A stretch of DNA of 64,000 bases from Isoetes taiwanensis (Eukaryota > Streptophyta > Lycopodiopsida > Isoetales > Isoetaceae): the NCBI GenBank assembly GCA_021234155.1, contig JAJEKV010000054.1, positions 7,896,655-7,960,654 on the forward strand, given 5' to 3'. Numbering within the stretch: the first letter of the stretch is position 1; every line of letters starts with the position of its first letter. The translations under genes were made by a program, and so were the position numbers. The notes under the pieces are model-generated. The model did not search any database and was not told the DNA's origin. It saw only the letters and a program-made list of their open reading frames with translations. This document shows positions 1-11,262 of this stretch, one piece after another.

Positions 1-375
1 GCGTCCAGAGCACCTGGATTTGTCGGGCATTCACCATATTTCTCAACATGGTCGAGGACAGTCTTTCTCATCCGTTTTATTTGTCCTTTGCACATCGAAC
101 AATTGCAATATAACCGCTCTGTCAAGTACAACTGCAAAAAAAAAAGTAACATCAAGATATAAAGTTAACTAATCATTCAAACATGTTTATGGTACATACA
201 TGGCGGCATTCATTTCATGCACACCACCCGGCCTCTAGGAAGACTAGGTCCACTGGGTCTAATTGGACTATTTGTGGCAATTGTTGGGGTAACATTCTTG
301 CATGCTAAGTCGCCATGTAACTTTCAAAGCTTTCTGTCTCACTTTACGTTCAAATTCCTTCCGACGTTCGTCCAT
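1..375 (-). CDS. Partial, probably transposon-derived ORF running off the left edge
   Basis: I do not recognise a named gene. On the minus strand an ATG at 375 opens a short basic stretch (MDERRKEFERK, then VRQKALKVTW) that hits a stop near 270. A second stretch at 131-1 follows a good acceptor, a T-run then GCAG, and reads LYLTERLYCNCSMCKG followed by a basic segment and HVEKYGECP. The CxCxxC then HxxxYG pattern recalls the N-terminal transposase-associated domain of plant CACTA-type transposases, but that match is inference from pattern only. The exon continues beyond the window. Its position downstream (on the minus strand) of the palindrome blocks at 0.89-2.11 kb would fit one transposon. 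No donor site joining the two stretches was settled. Confidence 0.35.
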
Positions 376-527
376 GTTGTTTTTCTAGTAAACAATAAAA
401 TATATTAATAAAACCATGTAATAATATAATAATTATAAATATCCATGTTTTTTTCATGATTTTATCAAATGTTTATTCTTAAGATTCAGATTCATACAAC
501 GTTTATGATATTTAGAAAGCATTTGAT

Positions 528-745
528 TGAAGGGTGCCTGAACCCGATACATCTAGTCCTCTCCATTTGAAATGGAGTCGACCAGTACCTTATATTCACG
601 CAACCTTTCAAATCTTTTGTAATCTATGAAGAAGATTGAAACTTCTGTTCTGAGGTGCATAAACCCGATACATTTAGTCTTCTCCATTCGGGATGGAACC
701 GACCAGTACCTTGATCATGCATCCCTCAAGTTTTTAACATACTTT
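528..745. repeat. Imperfect direct repeat with small hairpins
   Basis: Two copies of about 90 bp, near 528-620 and 648-740, share the core AACCCGATACAT, then an inverted pair (CTCCATTTGAAATGGAG in the first copy, CTCCATTCGGGATGGA in the second), then GACCAGTACCTT. Nothing coding is seen here. Confidence 0.6.
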
Positions 746-889
746 CAAGATTCAATCTTCTAATCTATTAGCATTTGGAGGTGTTTAACTCTAACACAAA
801 GATTAAAAGCGAGAGATCTTACCTTATGAAGACCCACGGCAAAAAATCCGAAACAAAGCGAGTGAAAATAACAAGTAAACCCGGCGGCG

Positions 890-1078
890 GGTTCCGCCAT
901 ATGTGGCGTCGTTTATCGACGGCGTGTGGTGGACGTCGTTTAACGACGCCAAAGCCGACGTCGACGACACCTAGGCATGCCACATCAGCTTGCGCCGTCT
1001 GATGCCCCCTCATATGCCACGTCAGATGATCATGACGTCGTTTAACGACGTCAAATGATCATAACGTCGTTAAACGAC
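890..1078. repeat. Palindrome array, block 1 (GTCGTTTAACGACG type)
   Basis: Several copies of a perfect or near-perfect palindrome lie here: GGCGTCGTTTATCGACGG near 904, GACGTCGTTTAACGACGCC near 932, GACGTCGTTTAACGACGTC near 1034 and ACGTCGTTAAACGAC near 1063. They are interspersed with TGCCACGTCAG-like words. Short GTCG-type repeats in both orientations are typical of CACTA subterminal regions, so a CACTA-like element end is the most likely explanation. No CACTA terminus was found. Confidence 0.6.
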
Positions 1079-1230
1079 CAACTGTGATTGTTTAACATAA
1101 CGTAAAACAACATACAATACAAATAACACAAATAAATAAAAATAATCGATTGTTCCCATTCATAAAAATAAGCTTATACAACGACAACACAAATAGATAA
1201 AAAACTTATTGTTTCCATTCATAAAAAAGC

Positions 1231-1541
1231 TTATACATTACTTATGTCCATCCCCGAGGGGGCGATGCGGTTTGATGCAACCATTTGCATCATTATCCGC
1301 ACCATTAATGTCGTTTTCTCTTTGTTTGGCTCGGTGAGCCATTCTACCGATCGTTCCCGCATGGAGCGCCGGATGTTAGTGCAATCGAAGCTCCTTTTCA
1401 CTCATCTTTGCCACGATGGTGAAGGGAGGGTTCTCGGCCGGGAGAAGCGGGGGTTCTTTGGAGTTGTCTTCCCTTGGAGGAGGAGGATTACCGCTAGAAG
1501 GAACATATCGCCGGAAGGTGGTCTTCAAGCTGCCGGACCAT
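1231..1541 (-). pseudogene. Short ORF between the two palindrome blocks, frameshifted
   Basis: The function is not recognised. The minus strand gives a protein-like stretch (TTFRRYVPSSG, a Pro/Glu-rich segment, then AKMSEKELRLH). After a one-base frame change it continues as CTNIRRSMRERSVEWL and ends at TAA 1233-1231. An ATG at 1541 is out of frame with the longer reading, so either a frameshift or an upstream start is needed. Upstream on the same strand lie a TATAAG word, four CCCTAA units and the second palindrome block. This order (motif array, CCCTAA units, short gene, motif array) resembles that inside the 13.5-kb element. It is probably the relic of a transposon-borne gene. Confidence 0.4.
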
Positions 1542-1615
1542 TATAGCAAGATAGGGAAGAACACTCAAAAATAAGAATAACAAAGACATCGATGGATCCA
1601 CTTATACGCGTGGAT

Positions 1616-1642
1616 GTAGGGTTAGGGTTAGGGTTAGGGTTT
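1616..1642. repeat. (TTAGGG)4 telomere-type tract
   Basis: Four perfect TTAGGG-type units are followed by an A-run at about 1650-1670. The unit is six bases long, not the seven-base TTTAGGG of most plant telomeres. A second tract of four units lies at 20,390-20,419, also beside a motif array. Confidence 0.9.
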
Positions 1643-1679
1643 TATTTGGCAAAAAAAAAAAAAAAAAAAATTCCTCTGC

Positions 1680-2112
1680 GTGGCGTCGTTAAAGCGGCGT
1701 TTAAGCCGACGTCTTTGACCGCAGGCGAAGCCAACTTGGCACCAGCACCATACACGCAGTGACGCGTGACCGCGTCGGCGTTGTCAGCGGCGTCGTTCAA
1801 CGACGGCGGCGCTGGCCTCTTGACCGTCTTGGCCGCCCGGCTTGGCAAGCGCCCATTTCCACGATGACGCGGTAGCGGCGTGACTTTCGTGAAACGTCGT
1901 TGAGCGGCGTTAGGCGGCGTGTTTGACAACGCACGCCGGTTTGGCGGCCAGATACCCATGTTACGCAGCGGGGCCGACCGCGTCGGCCACGATGGCCGTC
2001 GTTGAGCGGCGCCGAAGCGGCGTTGTCGTCGTTGAGCAGCGATATCGTTGATCGCGGCAACGGTCGGCGTTGCTCATCGGCAGCGGCGTCGTTGGGCGTC
2101 GGCGATCCCTTA
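1680..2112. repeat. Palindrome array, block 2 (GTCGTTnAACGAC variants)
   Basis: A GC-rich block with many diverged copies of the palindromic word, for example GGCGTCGTTCAACGACGG near 1790 and GTCGTTGAGCGGCG several times between 1896 and 2030. The ORFs that cross it are by-products of the repeat and look unlike protein. Confidence 0.6.
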
Positions 2113-2700
2113 TAGTGTTCCCCTTTTCTTTGCCCATTTCTTTGTCCCTCTCCCACTTTCTTTGCCTCTCCCCACTTTCTTTCTTCCAACTTATCCCTCC
2201 CCTCCTCCTTTGCCCTTTTTCTCTCCTCTTTCCTCCCTACCCTGCCCCTCCTTCCAACTTAGCCCCTCCCCTCTTCAACTTTGTGGCCCCTCCCTCCTTC
2301 TCCTCCTATCCTTCTTCTTATCAAGGTGTGCCCCCTCTCGCTCCCCTCTTCTTTTTTGTATGAGTCCCATTTTCAACATGAGTTCCAAACGTCAGAATCT
2401 GACCCACTTTAATTTCATGCGACTTTATAATAATTTTCTCTTTTTTAGCATCACATCCCTTGTTTCTCAAAGATGCAATCTGTCACAGACTACTAATGGC
2501 TTAATTAAAGCCATGAAACATGACGTTTGTTGTTAAGTAAGCACAACTTTGATCATTGCTGTGCTACATTGTTGTCCAATTCGTTGCATATATGGTGCCA
2601 AAAATTGGGCTGCCACATCCAATGCCCATTTGATAGTTTATATATACGTAGGTTCCATTTGCAAAGCAAGGTTATGAATTCTAAGTTCATATGGAGGATC
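2113..2700. other. Pyrimidine-rich stretch, no gene seen
   Basis: Positions 2115-2345 are almost pure C/T on the plus strand (TCCCTCC and CTTTCTT words). The remainder is AT-rich single-copy-looking DNA. Long ORFs here are low-complexity artefacts. Confidence 0.5.
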
Positions 2701-3826
2701 CTTAAAATATGGTTGATTCACCTGGATTGAGGTTAGTGAAGCAGTCGCTTGCACATTGTGTTCCTTATGAAAAAACTTCATTAAAACCTCTTCTTCCATA
2801 GGGTCTCTTTTACCAGCTATACCCCTTTCCTAATGCTTCTCCTTATTTGAAAGGCTTGTTGGAGACTTGGGAGACAGTGCTGACTTTATTTCGTATTAAG
2901 CATGTTGCATGTCATCCGCTGAGTGCTCTTTGTTAGTGGATGCCTGTACTCAGTGACGTTGGAGGTTAGCAGGAATCTTGACAGTTGCAGCATGGTATGA
3001 GTGGCCGAAAATTTTTATTATTTTGATGGGATAGACTTATTTGGAAAAAGGTTATAGGTAATTTGCTATTTGTTGCTCCAGAACCTATTGGAGTGTGCAT
3101 GTGGATTTCCCACCAAAGTGTTCACGAACATAGGCTCGTGAATTCTATGAAGCTACTTGTCGATGGTGATATCCTTCCACCATCCACTAAGTGGTCCCTT
3201 CATCTCCCACCTCCTAGTTGGAAGCATATGTGGACTTGGGCTTGGGATAAACTACTTCATCATAAGATGACTGCGTTTTGGTGGCAGATTCTTCACAGAT
3301 GCCCTCGTATCAATGTGCTTGTCCACAGATTCGATCCTCGAGTGTCAGCAGTTTGCCCACTATGCAAGCAAAGGGATGCGACTATTGAGCAATGTTTCTT
3401 TTTGTGTGATCATCTCCAGCTGGTTTGGTCTTGGCTGCTTTCTCTTTCATGTCACATTGACAAGTCAGCAAGTGCTCTTATTGATCTGGACACTTAGAAT
3501 AAGCTATGAAGCCAAGCCTTTCACGTAGCTACATGATGGTTGTTGTGGTCCATCTAGAAGTGAGGAAGATTGTTTGTTTTTAAGGGCTTGGATATTTCTG
3601 TTGTTGCTGTCCTCCAGGAACTAAGGTCTACCATTGTTCCTTACTTGCTCCTGCCAGGAGATATTTGATCTTTGAGATTTATTTTGGTGGCATTGTCTTA
3701 TGCATAGTTGGTGGTCCTACTTAGTGGATCATGATTATCCTCTAAGATTTTAATCCCTCCTGTGCAGTTGTATCTGTCTTTTGGCTTGGACTTTTAATAA
3801 CGTTTGACATCCTTCAAAAAAAAAAA
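2700..3826 (+). mobile_element. 5'-truncated LINE retrotransposon, 3' end of ORF2
   Basis: The open stretch at 3063-3497 carries the zinc-binding C-terminal domain of plant LINE reverse transcriptases (zf-RVT family). A WDKLLHHKMTAFWWQILHR segment is followed by VCPLCKQRDATIEQCFFLCDH, with the CPLC...E.C...C.H spacing and a trailing VW. The catalytic reverse transcriptase is absent. Decayed reading frames of the same protein extend upstream to about 2700 (YLKGLLETWETVL). The 3' end is marked by TTTTAATAA, then CATCCTTC and an A-run at 3814-3825. The same CATCCTTC-poly(A) tail ends the LINE at 50.5 kb, so both belong to one family. Confidence 0.75.
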
Positions 3827-4170
3827 CTTTTTTTTATGAGTCGCCAAAACAAGGTTTTGATCAACAAAGATTTGAGTTAAAATTATGTTTCCATTGCACA
3901 TTTCTAGCAAGATTAATTCTTTATGACCTGTGATTTTGTGGAGCCAACTTTTCTTTAAGGCCTATAGGTAAAACCGCTTCCTTGGCCTCCTCGTCAGTGT
4001 GATTCTGAACAGGAGGATACTACAAACCTTCATCATGGCTTTGGCATCACAAAGAATTGCTAATGTGAGAATGTTTATAATGTCCTGCAGCTCGAAAGAC
4101 TATTTCAGTCTCTAGGCATTATAAATTTATACTAGGACAAAACAAATGTGCAATCTTTAAGGCTTGTACT

Positions 4171-4210
4171 ATTCTATTCTATTCTATTCTATTCTATTCT
4201 ATTCTATTCT
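4171..4210. repeat. (ATTCT)8 microsatellite
   Basis: Eight perfect ATTCT units. Confidence 0.95.
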
Positions 4211-4515
4211 TTAGAGTTCTCAGCTATATATTCGTGCACGTCTTTAGGCTTGCGCGTATCCATATGCATCATTGCGGAGCAAAGGAGGTAGACAATATCT
4301 TTGTCATTATTTATGGTACTCACTAGAATTTCAACGTCAGCGTTAGTTGCCGAAACTCCAAACGTTTTCCCAGCTAGGTAGTATTCATTTTTCCTAAATA
4401 TACCCCTTCCAGTGTGGTTACTAATGTAAAGGTAAACCTCACTGGGGCTACTACTCCTCGCACCCCTATGAATGAACCACTTCGTGTCCTTGAGGTCAAA
4501 TACTTCTTTCTGCAC
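4204..4515 (-). CDS. Unrecognised 103-codon ORF
   Basis: The protein is not recognised. The ORF starts MQKEVFDLKDTKW and ends HEYIAENSKE. Composition is protein-like, with no long hydrophobic segment and no low complexity. The stop overlaps the ATTCT microsatellite. It is divergent from the plus-strand transposon remnants at 5.4-8.1 kb and is separated from them by the GTATAAATTTATAC cluster, so it may be the second gene of that element. An upstream exon is possible, because the sequence before the ATG remains AG-rich without a clear promoter. Chance ORF is the main alternative. Confidence 0.3.
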   Translation of the reverse strand: MQKEVFDLKDTKWFIHRGARSSSPSEVYLYISNHTGRGIFRKNEYYLAGKTFGVSATNADVEILVSTINNDKDIVYLLCSAMMHMDTRKPKDVHEYIAENSKE

Positions 4516-4689
4516 AGAAGTTTGTGTGCCTTTGCCTTTAATAGTAGGTTTTGAGCTGCAAAAAGGTACTATTAATGTGTATTAGACGAGAAACTTGCAT
4601 TTTTGTCTACAAATTTCGTAAATCCTGTACAAAGAAACAACTAATAGACAATAAAATTTGCTACTTAATCTGCACTTTTTAACTAAAAA

Positions 4690-5372
4690 GCACAAGAACT
4701 GTATAAATTTATCCCATTTGAGAGCTGAAGCACTCAAACTGCTTAACCCTGATGGCATGAACTTATGCTGCGCAAGCTCAGGCAGTATAAACTTATACCG
4801 TGAGAAGACTTGAGCAATGTAGTTTTCAAGTAGTATATCAAGCAGTATAGATTTATACCCCCTGAGCTTTCTCACAGTATAAATTTATAAAGTGAGAAAT
4901 ACAAATGATATAAACTTATACTGCTTGAGCTCTTGTGATATAAATTTATATTGTCTCGTTCACAATAGCACAATTCTATGCCTGTTGAGCAGCCTTCCAG
5001 TATAAATTTGTACCATCCAATAATTAAGGTGACTAAAACTAAAGACTATAGATAAAAGCTGAAAAATAAATTCAAAGAAAAAGTTAGATTGGATGCTTAC
5101 CTGGCCATGTCTGTATACACGAGTTTGTAGCGAGCTGTGAGATCAAATAAGAGCAAGTATATAAGATGGAGCACGAGCGTCTTGGACTCCAACTCGCATA
5201 TGAGGAAATCAGAGTGGAGAATTTGGCCTTAAGTACTTTATTTGCTTGTGCTTTCGTGTAGCTTCTCCCTACAAGTAATTGTATACAATATCTTCTTTCG
5301 TTCTTTATAACTCATGTACATCAATTTATACCAGCTGGCATAAATTTATACTGATTTGTAGAAATTTATATC
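4690..5372. repeat. Cluster of GTATAAATTTATAC palindromes
   Basis: About ten copies of a short palindromic word lie between two divergent ORFs: GTATAAATTTAT near 4699, AGTATAAACTTATACC near 4785, AGTATAGATTTATACC near 4844, AGTATAAATTTATA near 4876, GATATAAACTTATACTG near 4908, GATATAAATTTATATTG near 4939, AGTATAAATTTGTACC near 4999, and three more at 5320-5372. Spacing is irregular (about 20-60 bp, then a 300-bp gap). No tandem unit is visible. Confidence 0.75.
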
Positions 5373-5399
5373 GTGACTACGTTCTTCTTCCTTATCATG

Positions 5400-8123
5400 T
5401 CCCGAGGAAAGCAGAGGGCTTTTCCACCTTCACCTTTGCCACCTCATTTGCTCCATCTGCCTGTGATGTTCACTCCGCCTGCATCCGACATCGAGTCCAC
5501 TACTTCTCCACCTTGTTTACCTTCTCAAATGGTTTTTATACCGATGTTGATCTTGATTCAATTATGTCTGATTTTTATTTGCAAATCCTTAGTCCATCAA
5601 TGCGTGCACATAGGCTTCCTCCACTCGAACAATTCACTACAACCTCTCTTGCTCATGTACTGAAACTTCCACCTCAAGTCCATTTTACTCCATCCCCTCC
5701 TGCTCGCATACTAAGATATCTACCTTCAGTGCAGTCTACTCCATCCCCTTCCATAGATGCATGCAGACTTCTCCTTCCGTTCAATTTACTCCATCTCCTC
5801 CAACAAATGTTCTCCCTTTGACATATTTTGTAGCCGAACGTAGACTTCCTTCCCTAGTGCAATTCACTTCTTTTCCATAAGACTACTGTCAGTGGTCATA
5901 GCTTGAGGTTTGCAATTACATCATCTTATGGCACTTCAGGAGATGCTTAACTATGCCACACTGCTTTTTCCTAGAGGGAAACAGTCCTTTTCCATATGGG
6001 ACTTTATAACATTAAACTTCACAACATCAACCTCTACATCTTCTATTCTGGAAGCTCTTTCAAAACATTCAGACGAAGAAATACCTCTTGTAACTCTTTT
6101 AGACGATGATGTAGTAGAGCCATACGGCACTATGTTTGAATTCAAAGATCCTGCTAGTCAAAACATAAAACAATATTTATACAAGAAGGCTTGTACATCA
6201 CAAAAATAAAGCAACTAATGGACACATGAAAGCAACTCATACAAAGCATTGTTATCAACAACTTTGCTCGGTAAAGATTGGCTTGAGAAAATTCAAGTTA
6301 CTTCGTGACAATTACACTCAATGATTTTGCTAGAACAAAGGGCTACTTAGCATTCAACATTAGACCTGGCGTGGGTGATAAATTTGTTTACACAACTGGC
6401 CAGAGAAATGTTTATCAAACAATCTTTAAAATGATCCATGCTTTAGGCAACAAAAGGCTTCATACAATCCCAGAAATGGCTTTCCTAGAACACTGGCATA
6501 AATGACTACTGTATACAGGAAGCATCTTGGCAATTCATGCACTTCATTGTGTTTTTGAATGGGGGGATTCTTTAACGAGTTTCACAAAAAGCTGCCTAAT
6601 AGCATAATGTATCCCTTAAGTGATAAATTTATTAAACATATATTTACAACAACTACAAAGACACATGTGTGGAGGCCGACGAATGACATATGTGCTATTC
6701 TTACTTCACTATGCCCTGGAAGAAGGAATTTTCACGTGTAACAATACTTAAAAAGCATTGTATGTTTGTCTGGCTTATGTGCCCTGAATTAAGTGCTCAA
6801 AGATAAAATGGAAGGACACATCATATTAAAAATAAGCACCCTAACCTTTGTATTACATAAATAGTGTTAGGTTCTTTTCTTAAATGTTCTTTTCTATAGA
6901 TGCATTGAAAGAAGGAAGGAAGGAAGGAAGGAAGGAAGGAAGGAAGGTTCTAGAAACCCAACAAGCACAAAGAACAACAATCTCTTGAAAGGCTCAATAG
7001 CACAATGACCCAATTGGCTCATCTTGAATTTATAAGTCTCATCCAACAACTCAATTTTTGGATGTGGATTGTAAGAATCCTAGAGAACCTCTTTGCTGGT
7101 AGATTGAGAGCTTTCGTTCGAGCAAGACTTTTAGAGAACCTAAAGGCCATATTGCAAGGCAAGAAATATGCCACATCTTTAGAGTGGCAACCAACAGATG
7201 ATATTTAATTCATTTAAAAAGCTTGAAAGAAATCACAAAGAGCAGAAAGGAAGGAAGAACACTTGACTCAAACAAGTGATTGGATTGCATTAGAAAGAGC
7301 ATCTAGTCACGTTCTACTTCTAACCATTTTGAGGAAGTAGATACTTTATGGTGGACTCAGTTTTTTGCTCAAGAACGTGAGCTATTACATGCCATCGCAC
7401 AAGATCAAAGATCTACTATCTTCAACTAGCCAACCAGGAAAAATGTGCTTGTACAAGTTAAGAATCAAGAGGAACAAGTGCAACTGGTGCCTAGCTCAGA
7501 TGAAGATGATAGAATGATGTACATCGCCCCTAGATGTACGACACAATAATTTGTCCCGGTCTTTGGATCCATCTATGAGATTAAAAAAGGAATGCTTGTT
7601 ACTGTTCTATCTGATGATGGTGAGACTGGGAAGCCATTCTGGTTGGCTAAAGGACTAGATGTAACATGGGTGGATGGAATTCCTACACAACTAAAAGTGC
7701 ACTAGATAAGAACAAGCGGGACCAATGCATTCAGTGATAATTACAATATGGAGATGGTAACAGCTGGAGCAATAATAACTGAAGTGGAAAAGAGAGCAAA
7801 CACTAAAGCAACACATTGGTGCCAGAGATCTTGCTGAAGTGAAAGTACTTGCATATGGATTTGTTCTAGGTGTTACTAACAAGTTGTGTGTTGTGACTCA
7901 AACGTTACTAAGATCAGCATACAGACTGGGCAAAACACTCAAAAAGGTTGTCAGAGATATTGAGGAAGTTTCTTTGATAGACAGTGACGGGGAAGATCCT
8001 TCAAGTATATCCAGTTTTAATAGTGAGGTAGAGGATACGAATAGCTCTGATGATCACGGTCTCAACGAGTCAGAGGATGAGATGCATCATGATTTAGCTA
8101 CAAAATATAAGTCTGTTCGATAA
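5400..8123 (+). pseudogene. Decayed transposon protein gene, unclassified
   Basis: A chain of plus-strand fragments in shifting frames reads as one decayed polyprotein or multi-exon gene. At 5398 a reading opens MSRGKQRAFPPSPLPP. At 5910-6209 an acidic segment includes ALSKHSDEEIPLVTLLDDD. At 6305-6740 are fragments with FARTKGYLAFNIRPGVGD and RPTNDICAILTSLCPG. At 7005-7208 is LENLFAGRLRAFVRARLLE. At 7530-7735 is GMLVTVLSDDGETGKPFWLA, and at 7839-8123 a tail rich in Asp, Glu and Ser. The SDDG...GKPFW...V motif recalls chromatin-reader-like segments in plant transposon proteins, but I cannot name the superfamily. Stops and frameshifts are frequent. A GAAG microsatellite (6910-6947) interrupts it. 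Confidence 0.45.
6910..6947. repeat. (GAAG)n microsatellite
   Basis: About nine GAAG units inside the decayed transposon gene. Confidence 0.95.
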
Positions 8124-9780
8124 GCCGTACATGTAAATAGGAAAAAGCTTCAGTGTTGAGCAATGTCAAGATTTGTTGCATTTCTAACAATTTTGTTCAT
8201 AATTTTGTATTGATTATAAAAACTTTGAATACATATCTTTTTGTTGCTCTAGTGCATTTGCTGTTTTTTCCAATGTCTACTTCTTTAGAGTTTAGATTCG
8301 TTACTATTTTTCAAACCAAACTAGGCAGCTAAAAAGGGGTATCAAACAATTTTGCATATAAGCTATCAAAATTGCTACCTAAAATGTTCAAATTGTCAAA
8401 CTTGTCATAAATAGAGTGCAAAAATAGATCTTTTATTCTAGGGTATCTTTCGAACACTCCTTTCAAAGTGCATTTTGGAGCAAATTACTGCATTTCAATT
8501 TAAACTTTGTTTTATAGAAAAATACTAATAAGAAACCTTTTGTGAAGCATACTATTACATACCCAAATGTTATTTAAATGACCATAGATGTAGCACGTCT
8601 AGGCGTTAAGAGTTTTGACGGTAATGGTTCCCACCACCACGGAATCTGCATAGGGCATGGGTGGAAGAGCATGGCTAGTCCAATCCTCTGCTCCTCAAAC
8701 ATGTGTCTTAGCGAGAGCCCTCATAATTGTATTTTGCACGTACAAAATCAACACCATATAGTATTCCGCTTGAAATCTTATAGTATTTTGCGAATCTTGT
8801 TATACAGTATAGCAAATTTTGTACTTGCATACCCCACAAACGAGGAACTTTACGTACGGTGTAGATTAAGGAATAAGGGGTGAATATGCCTATCCAACAG
8901 CTCTCGTTGCTCGGAGTCACCCCCCGTGTGAATATGCACCCAAACCAAAGGGGGTTTAAGGGGAATTTTAATTTAAATGTGTTGGGCCTAATGGTTGTGT
9001 TAATTAATGTCAATGGTAGTTATGTGTTGGTTGTTAATGTCAATGGTTGTTATGTGTTGGTTGTTATGTTGTTGGTTTTTATATGTTGGATGTTAATGGT
9101 TTGTGTTGCAAAAAAAAAATTGGCCCCGAGAGAGGCCCCCCGGGTGTGACAAAAATTTTAGAAATCAAACCAGAAAAAAACTAGAATTCATTTGAGGCTT
9201 TCATCACCTGTAGCTTTTGAATTTCATCACAATAAAACAAATAGAACATAAGTAAAGGTTACCATAAAGATAGAGCGGATTGATCCCATTATTCTGAAAG
9301 ACATAAAGTTTGCAACACCCATACACAAACATTTTTCAACTGGAATTCAACAGCAGCCTTTGGCCTCCATGGATTCTTGTGGTGAGAAACCAAAGTGGGA
9401 AACTTTTTTTGCTTGTTAGCACAAGGATCTAGAAGCCTTGGAATTTGCTTAATAACTGCCTCCAAATCTAAAAATACATGGTAATTTTTTGCAACCTTCA
9501 TTCGAAATGAGCCATAAAACAATATCCAATAGCGCAATCCTGTATTAATCAGCTGGTAGGATGTGAAAGCCTATCAAACCCGGCCAAAAAATTGTTGTTT
9601 TAGCATATATAACTTAACCAAACATATCTATATCATACACTATCAAAAAGATCTCGGAGAGAGCTTTCCAACGCAATAAAAATCATCTCAAACAGAGCTC
9701 TGGATCAAAAGTTACGATAAGAAATGTGTTGCCGACGGGGAAACTGCACTACGTGCGCCCTTCAAGCCCTTCATGTGCTG
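8124..9780. other. Gene-free stretch with short repeats
   Basis: AT-rich, no convincing gene. Positions 8878-8950 resemble 57,695-57,770, sharing ATCCA-A-AGCTCTCG and CCCGTGTGAATATGCAC, so a fragment of the same dispersed (LTR-like) repeat lies here. Positions 8990-9090 carry degenerate tandem units of about 33 bp built on GTCAATGGTTGTTATGTG. Confidence 0.4.
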
Positions 9781-9845
9781 TGCCCATTATGCACCACACA
9801 CACAAAAAGAGGGGCTTTTGTTGTGAGCCATTGGTTGTTGACCAT
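9781..9845. repeat. Left flanking copy of a 62-bp unit
   Basis: One copy of a unit running from CATTATGCACCACAC through GGGCTTTTGTTGTGAGCC to GTTGACCAT abuts the left end of the 13.5-kb element. Two further copies in the same orientation abut the right end (23,347-23,465). Confidence 0.85.
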
Positions 9846-9877
9846 CATTAGGGCGGATTTGGGGTCTGAAAATGGCC
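9846..9877 (+). repeat. Left terminal inverted repeat (32 bp)
   Basis: Perfect reverse complement of 23,317-23,348. It starts CATTAGGGCGG and ends GAAAATGGCC. Weaker similarity continues inward on both sides (TTCCACGTCA about 15-25 bp further in). Confidence 0.95.
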
Positions 9878-10435
9878 TCCTATCAGCCATTCCACGTCAT
9901 ATTTCCGCTCCCTTTTTCCCATGCCACCTAGGATACCAAACTCTCATAATTCTGATTTGCTTTGGAATATTCTTCGGAATAAGGGGATTGCACATTCATG
10001 GCCATATGTATTTAATTTGTTGGTTGTCGGGACGGACTGATGCAACACGTGGCGCTTCTAAAATGCCACTTGCATTATAGCATACCGGCAACTCATGACG
10101 GTGTCTCTTGGTAAGCGTGCGCATCACCGCCTTCTACATTTCAAAAGTTGAATGTGTAGGTTGAAGCTTTGTATCGATCGGACTTTCATTTCGAGGCCAA
10201 GGGCGCCTTTAACCGATCTTCACTTCATCCTAATACAAGCTTCCCCCCCCTACAATTCCAAATTTGAATTTGCTTAATGTATAAAAGCATGGATTGTAGG
10301 AGAATGGACTTTTCGATTTCCATATGCACGTTGCAAATTTCAAAAACGGTTAGTACGGACGCTCGGCTCACACGGGTTTAATTGTGTTGGGGCATAAAAA
10401 TACCACACCTTGATTTCGCTAGGTGCGATCTACAC
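9871..10435 (+). repeat. Internal direct repeat, copy A
   Basis: About 560 bp aligning with 11,818-12,399. Shared landmarks in order: AATGGCCTCCTATC, ACACGTGGCGCTTCTAAAA, GCCACTTGCATTATAGCATACC, CAACTCATGACGGTGTCTC, GAATGTGTAGGTTGAAGC, AGCATGGATTGTAGGAG and CGGGTTTAATT. Copy A starts inside the terminal inverted repeat; copy B lacks the outer 25 bp. Confidence 0.9.
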
Positions 10436-10930
10436 AAGATGGAAGTTGCTTGTTGTCAAATTAAACTTAAACACAAGTGAAATTCGGCACTTACGTGGTT
10501 TTGTCGAAGAGGGTTTGAGTGTTTTTTTAAATCCCAATTATCGACATAGTGTGACGTAGCATCTTGGTATTAAATAGTATGTTAAATTCGAATTATATCG
10601 GTGTTCATGTTTCGTTAAACTCAAATCATATAGGTTTAGGAATAAGGTTAAAAAAGGAAGATATTGGCTATTTAGGAATAAGGTTAAAAAAAGGAAGATA
10701 TTGGATATTTAGGTATAAGGTTAAAAAAGGAAGATATTAGATATGGCTCAAATTTCGAGATATGCACATAATGGCATGTAATGATGGTTGATAGGACCGA
10801 ATACGAATCATTCCTACGATTTTCACGCCTAATCCAGCCTATATCTATTCCAGCCCTAGATTGGCCCATTCTCCCCCCAATCTCCGCCCAATCTTTGCTA
10901 GATCCTCCGCCCAATTCTCTAGTCCATCGC

Positions 10931-11262
10931 CATGAAGAGATCAGCCACTTAAGAGCCGGAGGTGTCCTCCAAGAGGCTTCTATTACGGCTGGAAGAGGTG
11001 TTCCCTCCGCAGTTCCCTCCGCTGCCCACGGTTCTTTCACAATGCCTCGATTCCTCCGATTCCTTTGACGAGGAATCGAGAATGAGGAATCGAGGAAATT
11101 TCGGAGCAGGAGTTCATCACGTGTGTTCTTGAAGGTCGGATAGGAGATTCTTCAGAAAATGAGTATTCACCGACCGGAGAAGAAGCCAAGATGATGAAGA
11201 AGATGAAGAAGTTGAAGACGAACTGGCCGACTTCGAGGAGCTCATGGCGTTAGTTCATGGTA
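10931..11262 (+). pseudogene. Small gene with acidic tail inside the 13.5-kb element
   Basis: The function is not recognised. An ATG in good context (CGCCATGAAG) at 10,932 reads MKRSAT, then a TAA stop, then in the same frame EPEVSSKRLLLRLEEVFPP and LSQCLDSSDSFDEES. After a frame change a strongly acidic stretch follows (QDDEEDEEVEDELADFEEL) before a possible donor GTACATG near 11,260. This looks like a short nuclear-type protein with an early basic patch and an acidic end. It is the first plus-strand gene of the element and lies between the two 560-bp direct repeats. The in-frame stop and frame change mean it is broken. Confidence 0.45.

Noticed and set aside
1616-1642. Interstitial telomere or chromosome-fusion scar
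   Set aside because: Only four units, of the six-base type, in a promoter-like place. Far too short for a telomere remnant.
1642-2189. Minus-strand ORFs through the palindrome block
   Set aside because: Composition (Arg, Ala, Asp runs) follows the GTCGTT repeat; overlapping frames are all open, as expected for a GC-rich repeat.
2048-2536. ORFs rich in Pro, Ser, Leu and Phe
   Set aside because: They arise from a C/T-only stretch and have no recognisable domain.
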